Assembly (NCBI RefSeq): GCF_014931565.1
Contig: NZ_CP063353.1
Coordinates: 2,914,001 to 2,978,000, forward strand
Source of the DNA: Clostridium sp. 'deep sea'
GTDB lineage: Bacteria; Bacillota; UBA994; PWPR01
DNA length: 64,000 nt
Reading direction: 5' to 3'
Below the pieces are notes generated by a model. That model did not search any database. It worked only from the letters and a program-made list of their open reading frames with translations, and had not been told where the DNA came from. How positions within the stretch are numbered: the first letter of the stretch is position 1; each line of letters starts with the position of its first letter. Made by a program: the position numbers and the translations under genes. Positions 29,263-37,998 of the stretch are shown here, piece after piece.

Positions 29263-30258
29263 ATGATAATAGATTTTGCTAAAAAGAACATTATAGCTTT
29301 AACATTAACGGCTATTTTACTTATGCTAGTTATTGTATCTTTAATTATGGGAATTAAATGGGTTGCCTATATTAATAATAATGATATAGTAGCCTATACT
29401 AAATCTCATGATGAGCAACTAAATTTAGGAGGCTTATTAATAAGTCGCTCTAATAGACAAAGTATCGAAAAATGCTATAACGTATTTTATGATTTACTGC
29501 TTAAAGATCCTATAAACCAAAAAAGAGATACAACTGTGCAAATATTTCAGGAATATCTTAACTCTATATTGGTAGAAGCGGACACTATTGCAAATAATCT
29601 ATTATCCCAAAAAGAAATTACTAATGAACAAGAAAAATTATTTTTATTAGTTATGGAACAAGCTAAAAGAAAAAATATACAGTTAACGGACTTATATAAA
29701 AAACATAAAACTAATGAAGATGAATTAAAATCATGCTTGCATAAACAAGCAATTTTAAGATTAGCTAAAAACATGCTTGGTGAAAAGCAAGTTAATGACG
29801 AGGAGGCTCATAAATTCTATATTGACAACCAAAATCAATATATAACTCCCCCCAAAGTTCAAGCAGTAATAATTACTCTTAAAAATCAAGATCAAGCTCA
29901 AATAGTTTGGAATGATATCAAAAGTGGCAGTGATTTTTTTGAAGTTTTAGTTAAGTATAATAAGCAATTTTCCTTAGCAGATAATACTCTAAAACTATGG
30001 GTTAAGAAAGGTCAACTTGATATTAATTTGGAAAAGGCAATATTTGACATGGAGATAGGAGAAAAAAGAGGAATTGTTACCACAGGTGAAGGGTATCATA
30101 TTATTAAAGTTGAGAATGTAGTTAAATCACAGTTGCTGGAGTTTGAGGCAGTTAAAGATATAGTTAAAGCCGACATAAAAGAGCTCTATGTAATTAGCAA
30201 ATGGAAAGAATATATTACTCAACTTCGTGCTAAAACAAGAATAATTGTTTGGCGCTGA
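29263..30258 (+). CDS. Membrane-anchored PpiC-type peptidyl-prolyl isomerase (PrsA/SurA-like)
   Basis: 331 residues. One N-terminal transmembrane helix (about 11-34) without a lipobox anchors it. A SurA-N-like helical region follows (about 80-190) and a parvulin domain (about 195-290; PPKVQAVIITLKNQDQAQIVW, GEKRGIVTTGEGYHIIKVEN). Likely folds secreted proteins outside the membrane. The parvulin core is diverged in its middle part, so catalytic activity is not certain. GAGGACTC precedes the ATG, 14 bp after mfd. Confidence 0.85.
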   Translation: MIIDFAKKNIIALTLTAILLMLVIVSLIMGIKWVAYINNNDIVAYTKSHDEQLNLGGLLISRSNRQSIEKCYNVFYDLLLKDPINQKRDTTVQIFQEYLNSILVEADTIANNLLSQKEITNEQEKLFLLVMEQAKRKNIQLTDLYKKHKTNEDELKSCLHKQAILRLAKNMLGEKQVNDEEAHKFYIDNQNQYITPPKVQAVIITLKNQDQAQIVWNDIKSGSDFFEVLVKYNKQFSLADNTLKLWVKKGQLDINLEKAIFDMEIGEKRGIVTTGEGYHIIKVENVVKSQLLEFEAVKDIVKADIKELYVISKWKEYITQLRAKTRIIVWR

Positions 30259-30290
30259 ACATTTAATGGAAAGGCAAAAGGGGGATATTA

Positions 30291-30851
30291 ATGAAAGCAA
30301 CTGGGATAGTACGTCGTATTGATGATTTAGGCCGGGTAGTTATTCCTAAAGAAATTCGCCGTACCATGCGTATTCGTGAGGGAGATCCTCTAGAGGTTTT
30401 TGTAGATCGAGAAGGATCCGTAATTTTAAGAAAATACTCACCAATAGGCGAATTATCTGAATTTTCATTAGAGTATGGTGAGGCATTATTTGAAACAACT
30501 GGTAAGCCAGTTATGATAACAGATAGAGACTCTGTAATTGCTGTAGCAGGTGGAGTTAAAGACCTAAAAGGTAAACGAATAGGTCCACAGGCCGATGCAG
30601 CTATGGAGAACAGAAAAAAACTAGAGATAAAAGTAGCTAATGATGCCTATGAGTTTAATGGTGGTTTACTACAACATGTAAGTAATGAGTATACATACTA
30701 CCAAGCATTATTAGTACCTATTGTCTCACAAGGACAACCTGTTGGATCAGTAATTTTCTTTACCCGAGATAAACAAAGTCAACTAACTGAAATTGAACTT
30801 AAATTAGCCGAAACAGCTGCAGCATTTTTAGGAAAACAAATGGCCGATTAA
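30291..30851 (+). CDS. spoVT: Stage V sporulation protein T
   Basis: 186 residues. AbrB-type DNA-binding domain at 1-50 (MKATGIVRRIDDLGRVVIPK, EIRRTMRIREGDPLEVFVD) joined to a GAF-like domain (about 56-180; SLEYGEALFETTGKPVMITD...LLVPIVSQGQPVGSVIFF). SpoVT modulates sigma-G-dependent forespore genes. GGGGG precedes ATG 30291. It shares its first 16 residues with the abrB product at 11721-11966. Order mfd-(ppi)-spoVT-spoVB-like-mazG is as in Bacillus. Confidence 0.96.
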   Translation: MKATGIVRRIDDLGRVVIPKEIRRTMRIREGDPLEVFVDREGSVILRKYSPIGELSEFSLEYGEALFETTGKPVMITDRDSVIAVAGGVKDLKGKRIGPQADAAMENRKKLEIKVANDAYEFNGGLLQHVSNEYTYYQALLVPIVSQGQPVGSVIFFTRDKQSQLTEIELKLAETAAAFLGKQMAD

Positions 30852-30882
30852 CTAATTAAATTTAATATTGCATCATATACTT

Positions 30883-30917
30883 GAGGTAGTACCTTTGTAC
30901 TGCCTCTATTTATTTTT
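30883..30917 (+). terminator. Terminator of spoVT
   Basis: GAGGTAGTAC-CTTT-GTACTGCCTC (one wobble pair) followed by a T-rich tail. Confidence 0.75.
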
Positions 30918-30991
30918 TATAGGGATTTTTTACTTTATTTAACATATGATTATTGCTATAATAAGTCAATAACCATAAGGGAGGGTGAGGC

Positions 30992-32608
30992 TTGAGTAAA
31001 CAAACAAAAAAATCACTAGTAAGAAATGCAGCTATTCTATCATTTGGAGCGTTATTTTGTAGAGTATTGGGCGCTCTTTATAGAATACCTTTATATAGAC
31101 TTATCAATGCAGAAGGTATTGGCTTGTATGCGACAGGATATAGTATATATGCCATGTTATTTGCTATTTCAGCAACGGGTATACCTGTAGCAATTTCTAA
31201 GTTAGTATCAGAAGAGACATCTAAAAACAGAATGGGCGAAGTAAAAAGAATATTTAGCTTAGCCACAATTTTAATAACCACGATTGGTTTTGTAGTAACA
31301 ATTGCACTCATAATAACTGCTCCTTTAATAGCAAAATTAAATGGAGACCCCAGAGTTGTCTATCCCTTGGTGGCAATAGCCCCTGCGATATTTTTAGTGG
31401 CTTTAATGGCATCAATAAGAGGTTTTTTTCAAGGTCTGCAAATTATGTGGCCAACTGCAATTTCCCAAATTGTAGAACAAGTAGTACGAATTATAGCTGT
31501 GCTATTATTGGCATGGTACACCATTAAGCTAAATTCCAGTATAGAGATAACAGCCGCATCTGCTACTTTTGGCTCAACTATAGGTTCGCTATTTGGACTT
31601 ATTGTGATAGTAGTTATCTATTTTGTTTATAAATCTAAAATTAATAAAAGAATTAAAGGCAACCCTAAAACAAGTAAACTCTCAAACAAACAACTTATTA
31701 AACGAATTTTAGCATACGCCATTCCAATTACCTTAGGAGCAATGATAATCCCTGTAATGAACGGTATTGATACTATATTAGTTAAAAATAGACTAATTAG
31801 TATTGGATATACTATAAAAGATGCTACTAAAATGTATGGAAACTTATCTGGTGGAGCCATGCCTTTAGTAAACTTGCCTTCTACCATAGCTAATGGGCTT
31901 GCCGCAAGCTTAGTACCTGCTATTTCAATTGCTAATCTGCATGGTAGAAAAAAAGAAGTAAAAGCTAAATCAGAGCTAGCAATTAAGCTAATTTTAATAG
32001 TTGGGTTACCTGCTGCGGCAGGCCTAAGCTTATTATCTAAACCTATTTCAATGATGTTATATAAAAATATTGCTCCTGGCATACTTTTAGAATTAGCTGC
32101 CTTTGCTGTAGTATTTTTAACACTGCAACAGGCCTGTACTGGTATATTACAAGGCCTTGGTCACACAAAAATTCCAGTAATTAATCTAACAATTGGTGCC
32201 ATTATTAAGCTTGTACTTAATTATTTTTTAATAGCAATTCCTGCAATTAATATTAAAGGAGCTGCAATATCAACTATTATAGCTTATGGTGTTGCCTCTA
32301 TATTAAACTTTAGGTCTGTTACTAAAATGGTTGGGTTGAAAATTAAGTGGAAAGACATGATCATAAGGCCTCTATTGGCAACAGCGTTAATGACATTAGT
32401 AACGTCATTTAGTTATAATTATGTCTCTTCTTTAGGAATATCAAACCTTATAGCTACATTATTATCTGTGGGGCTTGGGGTTGGTTTTTTTGGAATAGGT
32501 GTTATTCTAACAAAGTGTTTTACAGAGTCCGAACTTAATATGATACCGTATGTAGGAAATACGATAATAGCTATAGCTAGTAAGCTAAAACTGCTAAGAA
32601 AAGAGTAA
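30992..32608 (+). CDS. SpoVB/MurJ-like polysaccharide flippase, copy 1
   Basis: 538 residues, about 14 membrane helices, MOP-superfamily exporter (Polysacc_synt/MurJ-like). NAAILSFGALFCRVLGALYRIPLYRL and ATGIPVAISKLVSEETSKNRMGEVKRIF match the SpoVB/YabM subfamily, which flips lipid-linked precursors during spore cortex or wall synthesis. TTG 30992 is preceded by GGGAGGGTGAGG. A TATAAT at 30957 with a weak TTTATT -35 may drive it. It has a close tandem paralogue at 32759 and its own terminator. Confidence 0.9.
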   Translation: MSKQTKKSLVRNAAILSFGALFCRVLGALYRIPLYRLINAEGIGLYATGYSIYAMLFAISATGIPVAISKLVSEETSKNRMGEVKRIFSLATILITTIGFVVTIALIITAPLIAKLNGDPRVVYPLVAIAPAIFLVALMASIRGFFQGLQIMWPTAISQIVEQVVRIIAVLLLAWYTIKLNSSIEITAASATFGSTIGSLFGLIVIVVIYFVYKSKINKRIKGNPKTSKLSNKQLIKRILAYAIPITLGAMIIPVMNGIDTILVKNRLISIGYTIKDATKMYGNLSGGAMPLVNLPSTIANGLAASLVPAISIANLHGRKKEVKAKSELAIKLILIVGLPAAAGLSLLSKPISMMLYKNIAPGILLELAAFAVVFLTLQQACTGILQGLGHTKIPVINLTIGAIIKLVLNYFLIAIPAINIKGAAISTIIAYGVASILNFRSVTKMVGLKIKWKDMIIRPLLATALMTLVTSFSYNYVSSLGISNLIATLLSVGLGVGFFGIGVILTKCFTESELNMIPYVGNTIIAIASKLKLLRKE

Positions 32609-32650
32609 CATGCACTAAAAAATGAGTTAACTAAATATTTATAGTAGTTT

Positions 32651-32688
32651 AAAGAGTTGTATTGAATTATATTACAGCTCTTTTTTTA
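32651..32688 (+). terminator. Terminator between the two spoVB-like genes
   Basis: AAAGAGTTGTA / TACAGCTCTTT with one wobble pair, 11-base loop, then TTTTTTT. Confidence 0.8.
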
Positions 32689-32758
32689 TTTTTTTGTTTT
32701 AAGTATAAGCACTATTTGTTATAATAATTAATGTCGTTGTCGGAAAGTGGGGATTAAG

Positions 32759-34375
32759 ATGCGAAAACAAAAACAAGCCTCTTTTGTAAAAAACGCAGCA
32801 ATATTATCTTTTGCTGGTATATTTTCACGAATGCTTGGTGCGATTTATAGAATACCTTTAACAAGATTAATTGGTAGAGAAGGTATGGGTCTATACCAAA
32901 TGGGTTATAGCATATATGCTCTATTGCTTGCTGTATCAGCAACAGGAATACCCGTAGCAATCTCTAAACTAGTTTCAGAAGAAGCTACTAAAAACAGAAT
33001 GGGTGAAGCAAGGCGTATATTTAAGGTTGCAACAATTCTATTAACTTCGATTGGCCTAGTCTTTACAGTAGGTTTTATGTTAACTGCGCCATTCATTTCA
33101 AATAAAATTGTTAAAGAACCGAGGGCCTTGTATCCAATGTTAGCAGTTGCTCCAGCTATATTTATTGTAGCCCTGATGGCCTCAATAAAAGGATTTTTTC
33201 AAGGTTTACAAATGATGTGGCCTACAGCAATTGCTCAATTATCGGAGCAATTTGGTAGAATAATAACAGTTTTAGTATTATCTTGGTATTTAGTGAGCAT
33301 TAATTCTAAGCTTGAAATAACAGCCGCTGGAGCTTCATTTGGTGCTGTGATTGGATCATTAGTTGGCTTGATTGTTATAATATTTATATATTTAAGAAGC
33401 AAACCTTTTCTTAATAAGCTAACAAGGCAAAGCCCAAGAGTAAGTAAAAGATCAACAAATCAAATTATTAAAAGAATCCTAGTTTTTGCAATCCCTATTA
33501 CTATTGGAGCTATGGTATTACCATTAATGAACGGTATTGATACAGTATTAGTAAAAAGTAGATTGTTAGATGCAGGAATTGAATCAACAGAGGCTCTTAG
33601 CTTATATGGTGATTTAACTACTGTTATCCCTTTAATCAACCTACCATCTATGTTAGCCTACGCTTTAGCTGCAAGTTTAGTACCGGCTATTTCTATGGCT
33701 AGTTCATCTGGTAAGTGGAGAGAGGTAAGATCGCGTTCTAAACTGGCAATAAAACTAATTTTAATGATTGGTTTGCCTGCTGCTTTAGGATTAAGTATAC
33801 TTGCTACACCTGTTACAGGAATGTTATTCGGTTTTACAAATTCAGCTAAGGTGTTGCAGATATTAGCATTTGCTGTTATCTTTTTAACGTTGCACCAATG
33901 TTGTACAGGTATTTTACAGGGTTTAGGGTATACTGGATTACCAGTAAGAAACCTGTTAATAGGTGGCGTGGTTAAAATTGTACTTAACTATACCTTAATA
34001 GCAATACCAGTGCTCAATATACGAGGGGCTGCAATTTCAAGTGTATTGGCCTATGCAGTAGCTTCTATCTTAAATGTAAGATCAGTATGTAAACACACTG
34101 GCTTAAGATTTGACATATTTGATATGATTGTAAGACCGTTAATAGCTACCGGAATAATGGGAATATTTGTATACGGAAGTTACAGTGTATTTGTAAAGGC
34201 AGAGTTTGCTAATTCGATATCGGCTTTGGCTTCTGTTATGATTGGTGTAGTTTGTTATGCGATAGCTGTGTTGCTAACTAAATGTTTTTCAAAGTCAGAA
34301 TTAGAGTCAATACCTTATGTTGGTCCAATTATAATAAGAGTTGCAGGTAAACTAAGGCTACTAAGGAGAGATTAA
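32759..34375 (+). CDS. SpoVB/MurJ-like polysaccharide flippase, copy 2
   Basis: 538 residues from ATG 32759, with GTGGGG just upstream; an in-frame GTG at 32747 overlaps that site and is less likely. The protein is colinear and highly similar to copy 1 throughout: NAAILSFAGIFSRMLGAIYRIPL, SATGIPVAISKLVSEEATKNRMGEARRIF, PLMNGIDTVLVKSRL, CCTGILQGLGYTGLPVRNL. A recent-looking tandem duplication with separate transcription signals. The yabM position before yabN (mazG) belongs to this copy, one base away from it. Confidence 0.9.
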   Translation: MRKQKQASFVKNAAILSFAGIFSRMLGAIYRIPLTRLIGREGMGLYQMGYSIYALLLAVSATGIPVAISKLVSEEATKNRMGEARRIFKVATILLTSIGLVFTVGFMLTAPFISNKIVKEPRALYPMLAVAPAIFIVALMASIKGFFQGLQMMWPTAIAQLSEQFGRIITVLVLSWYLVSINSKLEITAAGASFGAVIGSLVGLIVIIFIYLRSKPFLNKLTRQSPRVSKRSTNQIIKRILVFAIPITIGAMVLPLMNGIDTVLVKSRLLDAGIESTEALSLYGDLTTVIPLINLPSMLAYALAASLVPAISMASSSGKWREVRSRSKLAIKLILMIGLPAALGLSILATPVTGMLFGFTNSAKVLQILAFAVIFLTLHQCCTGILQGLGYTGLPVRNLLIGGVVKIVLNYTLIAIPVLNIRGAAISSVLAYAVASILNVRSVCKHTGLRFDIFDMIVRPLIATGIMGIFVYGSYSVFVKAEFANSISALASVMIGVVCYAIAVLLTKCFSKSELESIPYVGPIIIRVAGKLRLLRRD

Positions 34376-34376
34376 A

Positions 34377-35834
34377 TTGAGTAATCAACTAAGAATAATT
34401 GGTTTGGGACCAGGGTCTTGGAATCAACTTACCCTAAAAGCAAAGCATGAAGTAGAGAATAGTAAGTGCCTTATTTTACGAACCAAACATCATCCAATGG
34501 TAAAAACCATGTCACAACAAGGAATAAAATTTAGTACATGTGATAATTTTTATGACGAAGTTAACACATTTACGGATGTTTATGATAATATATGTAAGCA
34601 TGTCATATCAAACTTTAAGGATAATAACTTGGTACATTATGCTGTACCAGGGCATCCATTAGTTTTAGAGAAAACAGTTAAGCAGTTAATAGAATTATGT
34701 AGAGAGAAAGAGATAGAGGTAGAAATTGTATCTGGTATTAGCTCACTAGATGTAATCTATAGCTATCTAAAAACAGACCCTTCAAATGGTATTATTGCTT
34801 TAGATGCCTTAAATTTACCTTCTAAATCAATTTGGTCAGGTAAAGAGTTGCTAATTACGCAAGTTTATAATAAACTAACAGCTGGTGATTTAAAATTAGT
34901 ATTATTAGAAGAATATGACGCAGAACATCAAATAAAAATACTTAAATCTATTGGTATAGCCAGTGCTGAAACAGTAATTAATGTTCCCCTATATCAATTA
35001 GATTGGCATGAGTTTGATCATCTTACTTCTGTATATGTACCTGCAGATAAAAGCGCTTCTTTAAATGCTATAAGTAGGTTAGAGGATATACTTGAAATAC
35101 TAAGGTCACCCCATGGTTGTCCATGGGATAGAGAGCAGACTCATAGTAGCTTAAAAACTTCATTGCTTGAAGAAACATATGAAGTTTTAGAGGCGTTAGA
35201 ACTAAAAAACATGGATATGTTATGTGAAGAACTGGGAGATTTATTATTGCAAATAGTTTTTCATTCTCAAATTGCCAAAGAAAATAACGATTTTTGTTTA
35301 AAAAATGTAATAAAAAGCATAAATGAGAAGATGATTAGACGTCATCCGCATGTATTTGCTGATAAAATTGTCAATAATACTAGTGAAGTTCTACATAATT
35401 GGGAACAAATAAAGATGAAAGAAAAATCATCTAAACAAAATGGTCCTATTGGCTTACTTGATAATGTGACAGTCACCCTGCCAGCATTAATGCAGGCAGC
35501 CAAAGTACAAGAGAAAGCAGCACGAGTAGGATTTGATTGGGATGATATAAGCCAAGTATGGGACAAACTATTTGAAGAAATAAATGAGTTACAAGAAGCA
35601 AAAGGTGATACTGAAAAAGCAGAAGAACTTGGTGATGTGCTTTTTGCCGTTGTTAATTTGTCACGCTTTATGGATGTAGATAGTGAAGTAGCGCTACTGC
35701 AAACTGTGCAAAAGTTTAAACGACGGTTTAAATATATTGAAAAACAAGTTGAACTTAGCGGAAAACAGATAACTGAGTTTACGCTATCAGAACTTGATGC
35801 CTTCTGGGAAGAGGCTAAAAAAAATAGGTTATAG
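34377..35834 (+). CDS. mazG: Nucleoside triphosphate pyrophosphohydrolase with SAM-methylase-like domain (MazG/YabN)
   Basis: 485 residues. The N-terminal part (about 1-220; LRIIGLGPGSWNQLTLKA, YAVPGHPLVLEKTV) is a tetrapyrrole-methylase-like domain. The C-terminal part has two MazG helical modules with metal-binding EExxE/ExxD motifs: LLEETYEVLEAL...EELGDLLLQIVFHS and EEINELQEAKGDTEKAEELGDVLFAVVN. It hydrolyses non-canonical or excess NTPs to NMP and PPi. TTG start with AAGGAGAGA upstream. This two-domain form is the Bacillus YabN type. Confidence 0.93.
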   Translation: MSNQLRIIGLGPGSWNQLTLKAKHEVENSKCLILRTKHHPMVKTMSQQGIKFSTCDNFYDEVNTFTDVYDNICKHVISNFKDNNLVHYAVPGHPLVLEKTVKQLIELCREKEIEVEIVSGISSLDVIYSYLKTDPSNGIIALDALNLPSKSIWSGKELLITQVYNKLTAGDLKLVLLEEYDAEHQIKILKSIGIASAETVINVPLYQLDWHEFDHLTSVYVPADKSASLNAISRLEDILEILRSPHGCPWDREQTHSSLKTSLLEETYEVLEALELKNMDMLCEELGDLLLQIVFHSQIAKENNDFCLKNVIKSINEKMIRRHPHVFADKIVNNTSEVLHNWEQIKMKEKSSKQNGPIGLLDNVTVTLPALMQAAKVQEKAARVGFDWDDISQVWDKLFEEINELQEAKGDTEKAEELGDVLFAVVNLSRFMDVDSEVALLQTVQKFKRRFKYIEKQVELSGKQITEFTLSELDAFWEEAKKNRL

Positions 35835-35852
35835 ACTGTAGGAGGTGCTCTT

Positions 35853-36176
35853 ATGAGCAAAAATGGAATGGAAATGAAAAATCCTGTTATTAACAAGAGC
35901 GCATTAGTTAAAGCTATTGCAGAGAAAACAGCGTTAACAAACAAGGATGTAGACAAGGTTGTATCAATGTTTTTAGATGAGATTTCTAAATCTATTGCAG
36001 ATGGCGTTAACGTACGTTTAGTTGGTTTTGGAACATTTGAAAGAAGAATTAGACGTGGTCGTGAGGGACATAATCCTCGTAAACCTGAGGAAAAGGTTTA
36101 TATACCTGCACACTATGTACCATCTTTTAAAGCTGGTAAAAACTTAAAGGAGATTGTTAAAAAGACAGTTGAATAA
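35853..36176 (+). CDS. hup: HU-family DNA-binding protein
   Basis: 107 residues, about 15 longer at the N-terminus than typical HU (MSKNGMEMKNPVI before NKSALVKAIAEK). The beta-arm is clear: VGFGTFERRIRRGREGHNPRKPEE, then VYIPAHYVPSFKAGKNLKE. Nucleoid protein that bends DNA. AGGAGGTG precedes ATG 35853, which supports the long start; ATG 35868 or 35874 would give a shorter form. It overlaps rqcP. Confidence 0.94.
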   Translation: MSKNGMEMKNPVINKSALVKAIAEKTALTNKDVDKVVSMFLDEISKSIADGVNVRLVGFGTFERRIRRGREGHNPRKPEEKVYIPAHYVPSFKAGKNLKEIVKKTVE

Positions 36177-36447
36177 TGAACTAGCAACAATAAGACTAGA
36201 CAAGTACCTTAAAATTTCTAGAATTATTAAAAGACGAACATTAGCTAAAGAAATTTGTGATCAAGGTCGAGTTAAAATAAACGACAGACCCGCAAAAGCA
36301 GGTAGTGATGTGACTTTGGAAGATATTTTGGAGATTGATTTTGGTAGTAAAATAGTTACGTTTAAAGTTTTGCAAATTTTAGCTCATGCTAATAAGGCAG
36401 ATGCCTCAGCAATGTATGAGGTTTTAAAAGAAAGTCACGTAATATAA
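36169..36447 (+). CDS. rqcP: RqcP, S4-domain ribosome quality control protein (YabO)
   Basis: S4 RNA-binding protein: IRLDKYLKISRIIKRRTLAKEICDQGRVKINDRPAKAGSDVTLED is the RqcP/Hsp15-like core. It helps RqcH add alanine tails to nascent chains on split 50S subunits. The start is uncertain. RqcP proteins begin MRLDK, but here that position is ATA (36190). In-frame TTG codons at 36169 and 36154 lie inside hup, and only the latter is near AAAGGAG (1 bp, too close). TTG 36169 is listed; translation is probably coupled to the hup stop. Confidence 0.85.
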   Translation: MNNELATIRLDKYLKISRIIKRRTLAKEICDQGRVKINDRPAKAGSDVTLEDILEIDFGSKIVTFKVLQILAHANKADASAMYEVLKESHVI

Positions 36448-36453
36448 TACATG

Positions 36454-36500
36454 AAACCTCCCACGTAGGTGATACTAAGAAAAAGTGGGAGGTTTTTTTG
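36454..36500 (+). terminator. Terminator-like hairpin whose 3' arm is the spoIID ribosome site
   Basis: AAACCTCCCAC (36454-36464) and GTGGGAGGTTT (36486-36496) form a perfect 11-bp stem with a 21-base loop and a T tract. The GGGAGG of the 3' arm is the only Shine-Dalgarno for the TTG starts at 36498/36501. The same bases serve as intrinsic terminator and as sequestered ribosome site (see findings). Confidence 0.75.
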
Positions 36501-37448
36501 TTGAGAAAAACAATAATAGTTTTTATAGCAATGTGTTTGCTGTTTGTTGGCTGCTCTAATGGTGCTGAATCTAATAAGCCTGAAATCCCTGAGGCTATTA
36601 AAACAGCTGACAATACTGAGCCAACAATTAAGTTGTATGATGATAAAACTGGAAAAATAACAGACGTTAAATTCGAGAAATACATAGAGGGTGTTGTAGC
36701 TGCTGAAATGGATGTAAACTGGTCAGTAGAGGCACTTAAAGCTCAGGCCATTTTAGCTAGAACCTTTACCTTAGAGAAAATTGCTGATACTGGAGGAGTT
36801 CCAGCTAGAGGTGCCCATGCCTCAACCCTTATAGAAGAGTTTCAAGCATACGATGTTAGTAAAGTAAATGACAGTGTTAAAAAAGCAGTTGAAGAAACAA
36901 GAGGACAAGTATTAGCTAATGATAATAAGTTCATAAAATCTTGGTTTCATGCTTATAGTGGTGGCTATACAGCTACAGCAATAGAGGGTTTAGATTACGA
37001 TAAAGTACCAACACCCTATATACAGACCGTAGAGGATCCTGGAAAATCAATAGTTCCCCAAGAGATAAGTGACTGGAATGCAGCTATTAAAAAAGCAACT
37101 ATAAGAGAAAAAGTAAGTGCCAAAACAGGCTCTACAATACCAGATTTTAGCGAAATAAAAATAGCAGAGAGTGGTCCATCTGGCAGGGCTATTAAAGTTG
37201 ATATAGGTGGAGTTGTTGTATCAGCTGCTCAATTTAGATTAGCGCTTGATAGCAAAATTGTTAAATCAACTTTTTTTAAAAGCATAACAGTAGAAGGAGA
37301 TACTGTAAAAATGGTAGGACAAGGATATGGTCATGGGGTAGGAATGTCACAGTGGGGTGCAAAGTCAATGGCTGACTCTGGAAAAAATGCAGAAGAAATA
37401 GTAAAGTACTTTTTTAAAGACGTTACCTTAGTTAAAATGTGGCAGTAA
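36501..37448 (+). CDS. SpoIID/LytB-domain lipoprotein
   Basis: About 315 residues. A lipoprotein signal (IIVFIAMCLLFVGC) puts Cys at the mature N-terminus. The SpoIID domain follows (YIEGVVAAEMDVNWSVEALKAQAILARTF; SWFHAYSGGYTATA), ending with GQGYGHGVGMSQWGAKSMA. SpoIID is the lytic transglycosylase of engulfment, cutting glycan strands left by SpoIIP. The lipid anchor and location differ from B. subtilis SpoIID, which has a membrane helix, so it may be a paralogue. TTG 36501 (7 bp from GGGAGG) is preferred over TTG 36498 (4 bp). Confidence 0.88.
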   Translation: MRKTIIVFIAMCLLFVGCSNGAESNKPEIPEAIKTADNTEPTIKLYDDKTGKITDVKFEKYIEGVVAAEMDVNWSVEALKAQAILARTFTLEKIADTGGVPARGAHASTLIEEFQAYDVSKVNDSVKKAVEETRGQVLANDNKFIKSWFHAYSGGYTATAIEGLDYDKVPTPYIQTVEDPGKSIVPQEISDWNAAIKKATIREKVSAKTGSTIPDFSEIKIAESGPSGRAIKVDIGGVVVSAAQFRLALDSKIVKSTFFKSITVEGDTVKMVGQGYGHGVGMSQWGAKSMADSGKNAEEIVKYFFKDVTLVKMWQ

Positions 37449-37508
37449 AAAGGTCAGTTTAAATTTAACTTACCTAAAAATAAAAAACTAGTTATAAGTT
37501 CAAAGATT

Positions 37509-37538
37509 AAAAGTAGGGTAAAATTACCCTACTTTTTT
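37509..37538. terminator. Bidirectional terminator between spoIID-like and yabP
   Basis: AAAAGTAGGGTAA / TTACCCTACTTTT, a perfect 13-bp stem with a two-base loop, T tract on the plus strand and A tract before it. The two flanking genes converge on it. Confidence 0.9.
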
Positions 37539-37565
37539 AAGATTATTTTGTTCTATAAAACAAGT

Positions 37566-37853
37566 CTACTTGAATAATCTAGCAATAAGACCTTGTTTTT
37601 TACGACTAAAGCCCTCTGGACCTACATCTTCAAGGTAATCAAGAGTTTTAACTACACCCTCTATTTCTATGTGGCTATCGTCTAAATTTAGTTGCTTTAT
37701 ATGTAGCTCTTCACCTTGAACTAATAACATGCCTAAGTCAGTTTCTAAAATAATTTCTTCATCATTGAAGCTACTAATATGAAGAACGCCTTGTATTAGA
37801 AGTTGCTCTCTATTAGTAATAATCATGCGATGCTCTTTATTGTTTTGTTCCAT
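37566..37853 (-). CDS. yabP: Sporulation protein YabP
   Basis: 95 residues. HRMIITNREQLLIQGVLHISSFNDEEIILETDLGMLLVQGEELHIKQLNLDDSHIEIEG is the YabP/YqfC domain. In B. subtilis yabP lies directly before yabQ in a sigma-E operon and is needed for normal spore formation. Here it is on the opposite strand, divergent from yabQ, which is unusual. AAGGAGGGG precedes ATG 37853. A short basic tail (GFSRKKQGLIARLFK) ends the protein. Confidence 0.9.
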   Translation of the reverse strand: MEQNNKEHRMIITNREQLLIQGVLHISSFNDEEIILETDLGMLLVQGEELHIKQLNLDDSHIEIEGVVKTLDYLEDVGPEGFSRKKQGLIARLFK

Positions 37854-37906
37854 TTTGTCCCCTCCTTGATTTTATAGCTAAAAACCTTTTAGCCATTGGC
37901 TCACTT

Positions 37907-37936
37907 ATGTATATGAGAAAAATCTTTTTGATATGT
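37907..37936 (-). promoter_or_regulatory. Candidate sigma-E promoter of yabP
   Basis: On the minus strand ACATATC (37936-37930), 14 bp, CATATACAT (37915-37907). This approximates the mother-cell sigma-E consensus (KMATATT-N14-CATACAMT). Position is about 55 bp before the yabP start. Matches are imperfect. Confidence 0.35.
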
Positions 37937-37998
37937 ATCACTACTGTAATAAATATTGCATATAATAATATACTGATTTTCAAAACTTTATAAAGCAG

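Noticed and set aside
30239-30266. Sigma-G-like promoter before spoVT (GAATA, 16 bp, CATTTAA)
   Set aside because: The -10 misses the conserved T and the spacing is one or two short; too weak to list as a feature.
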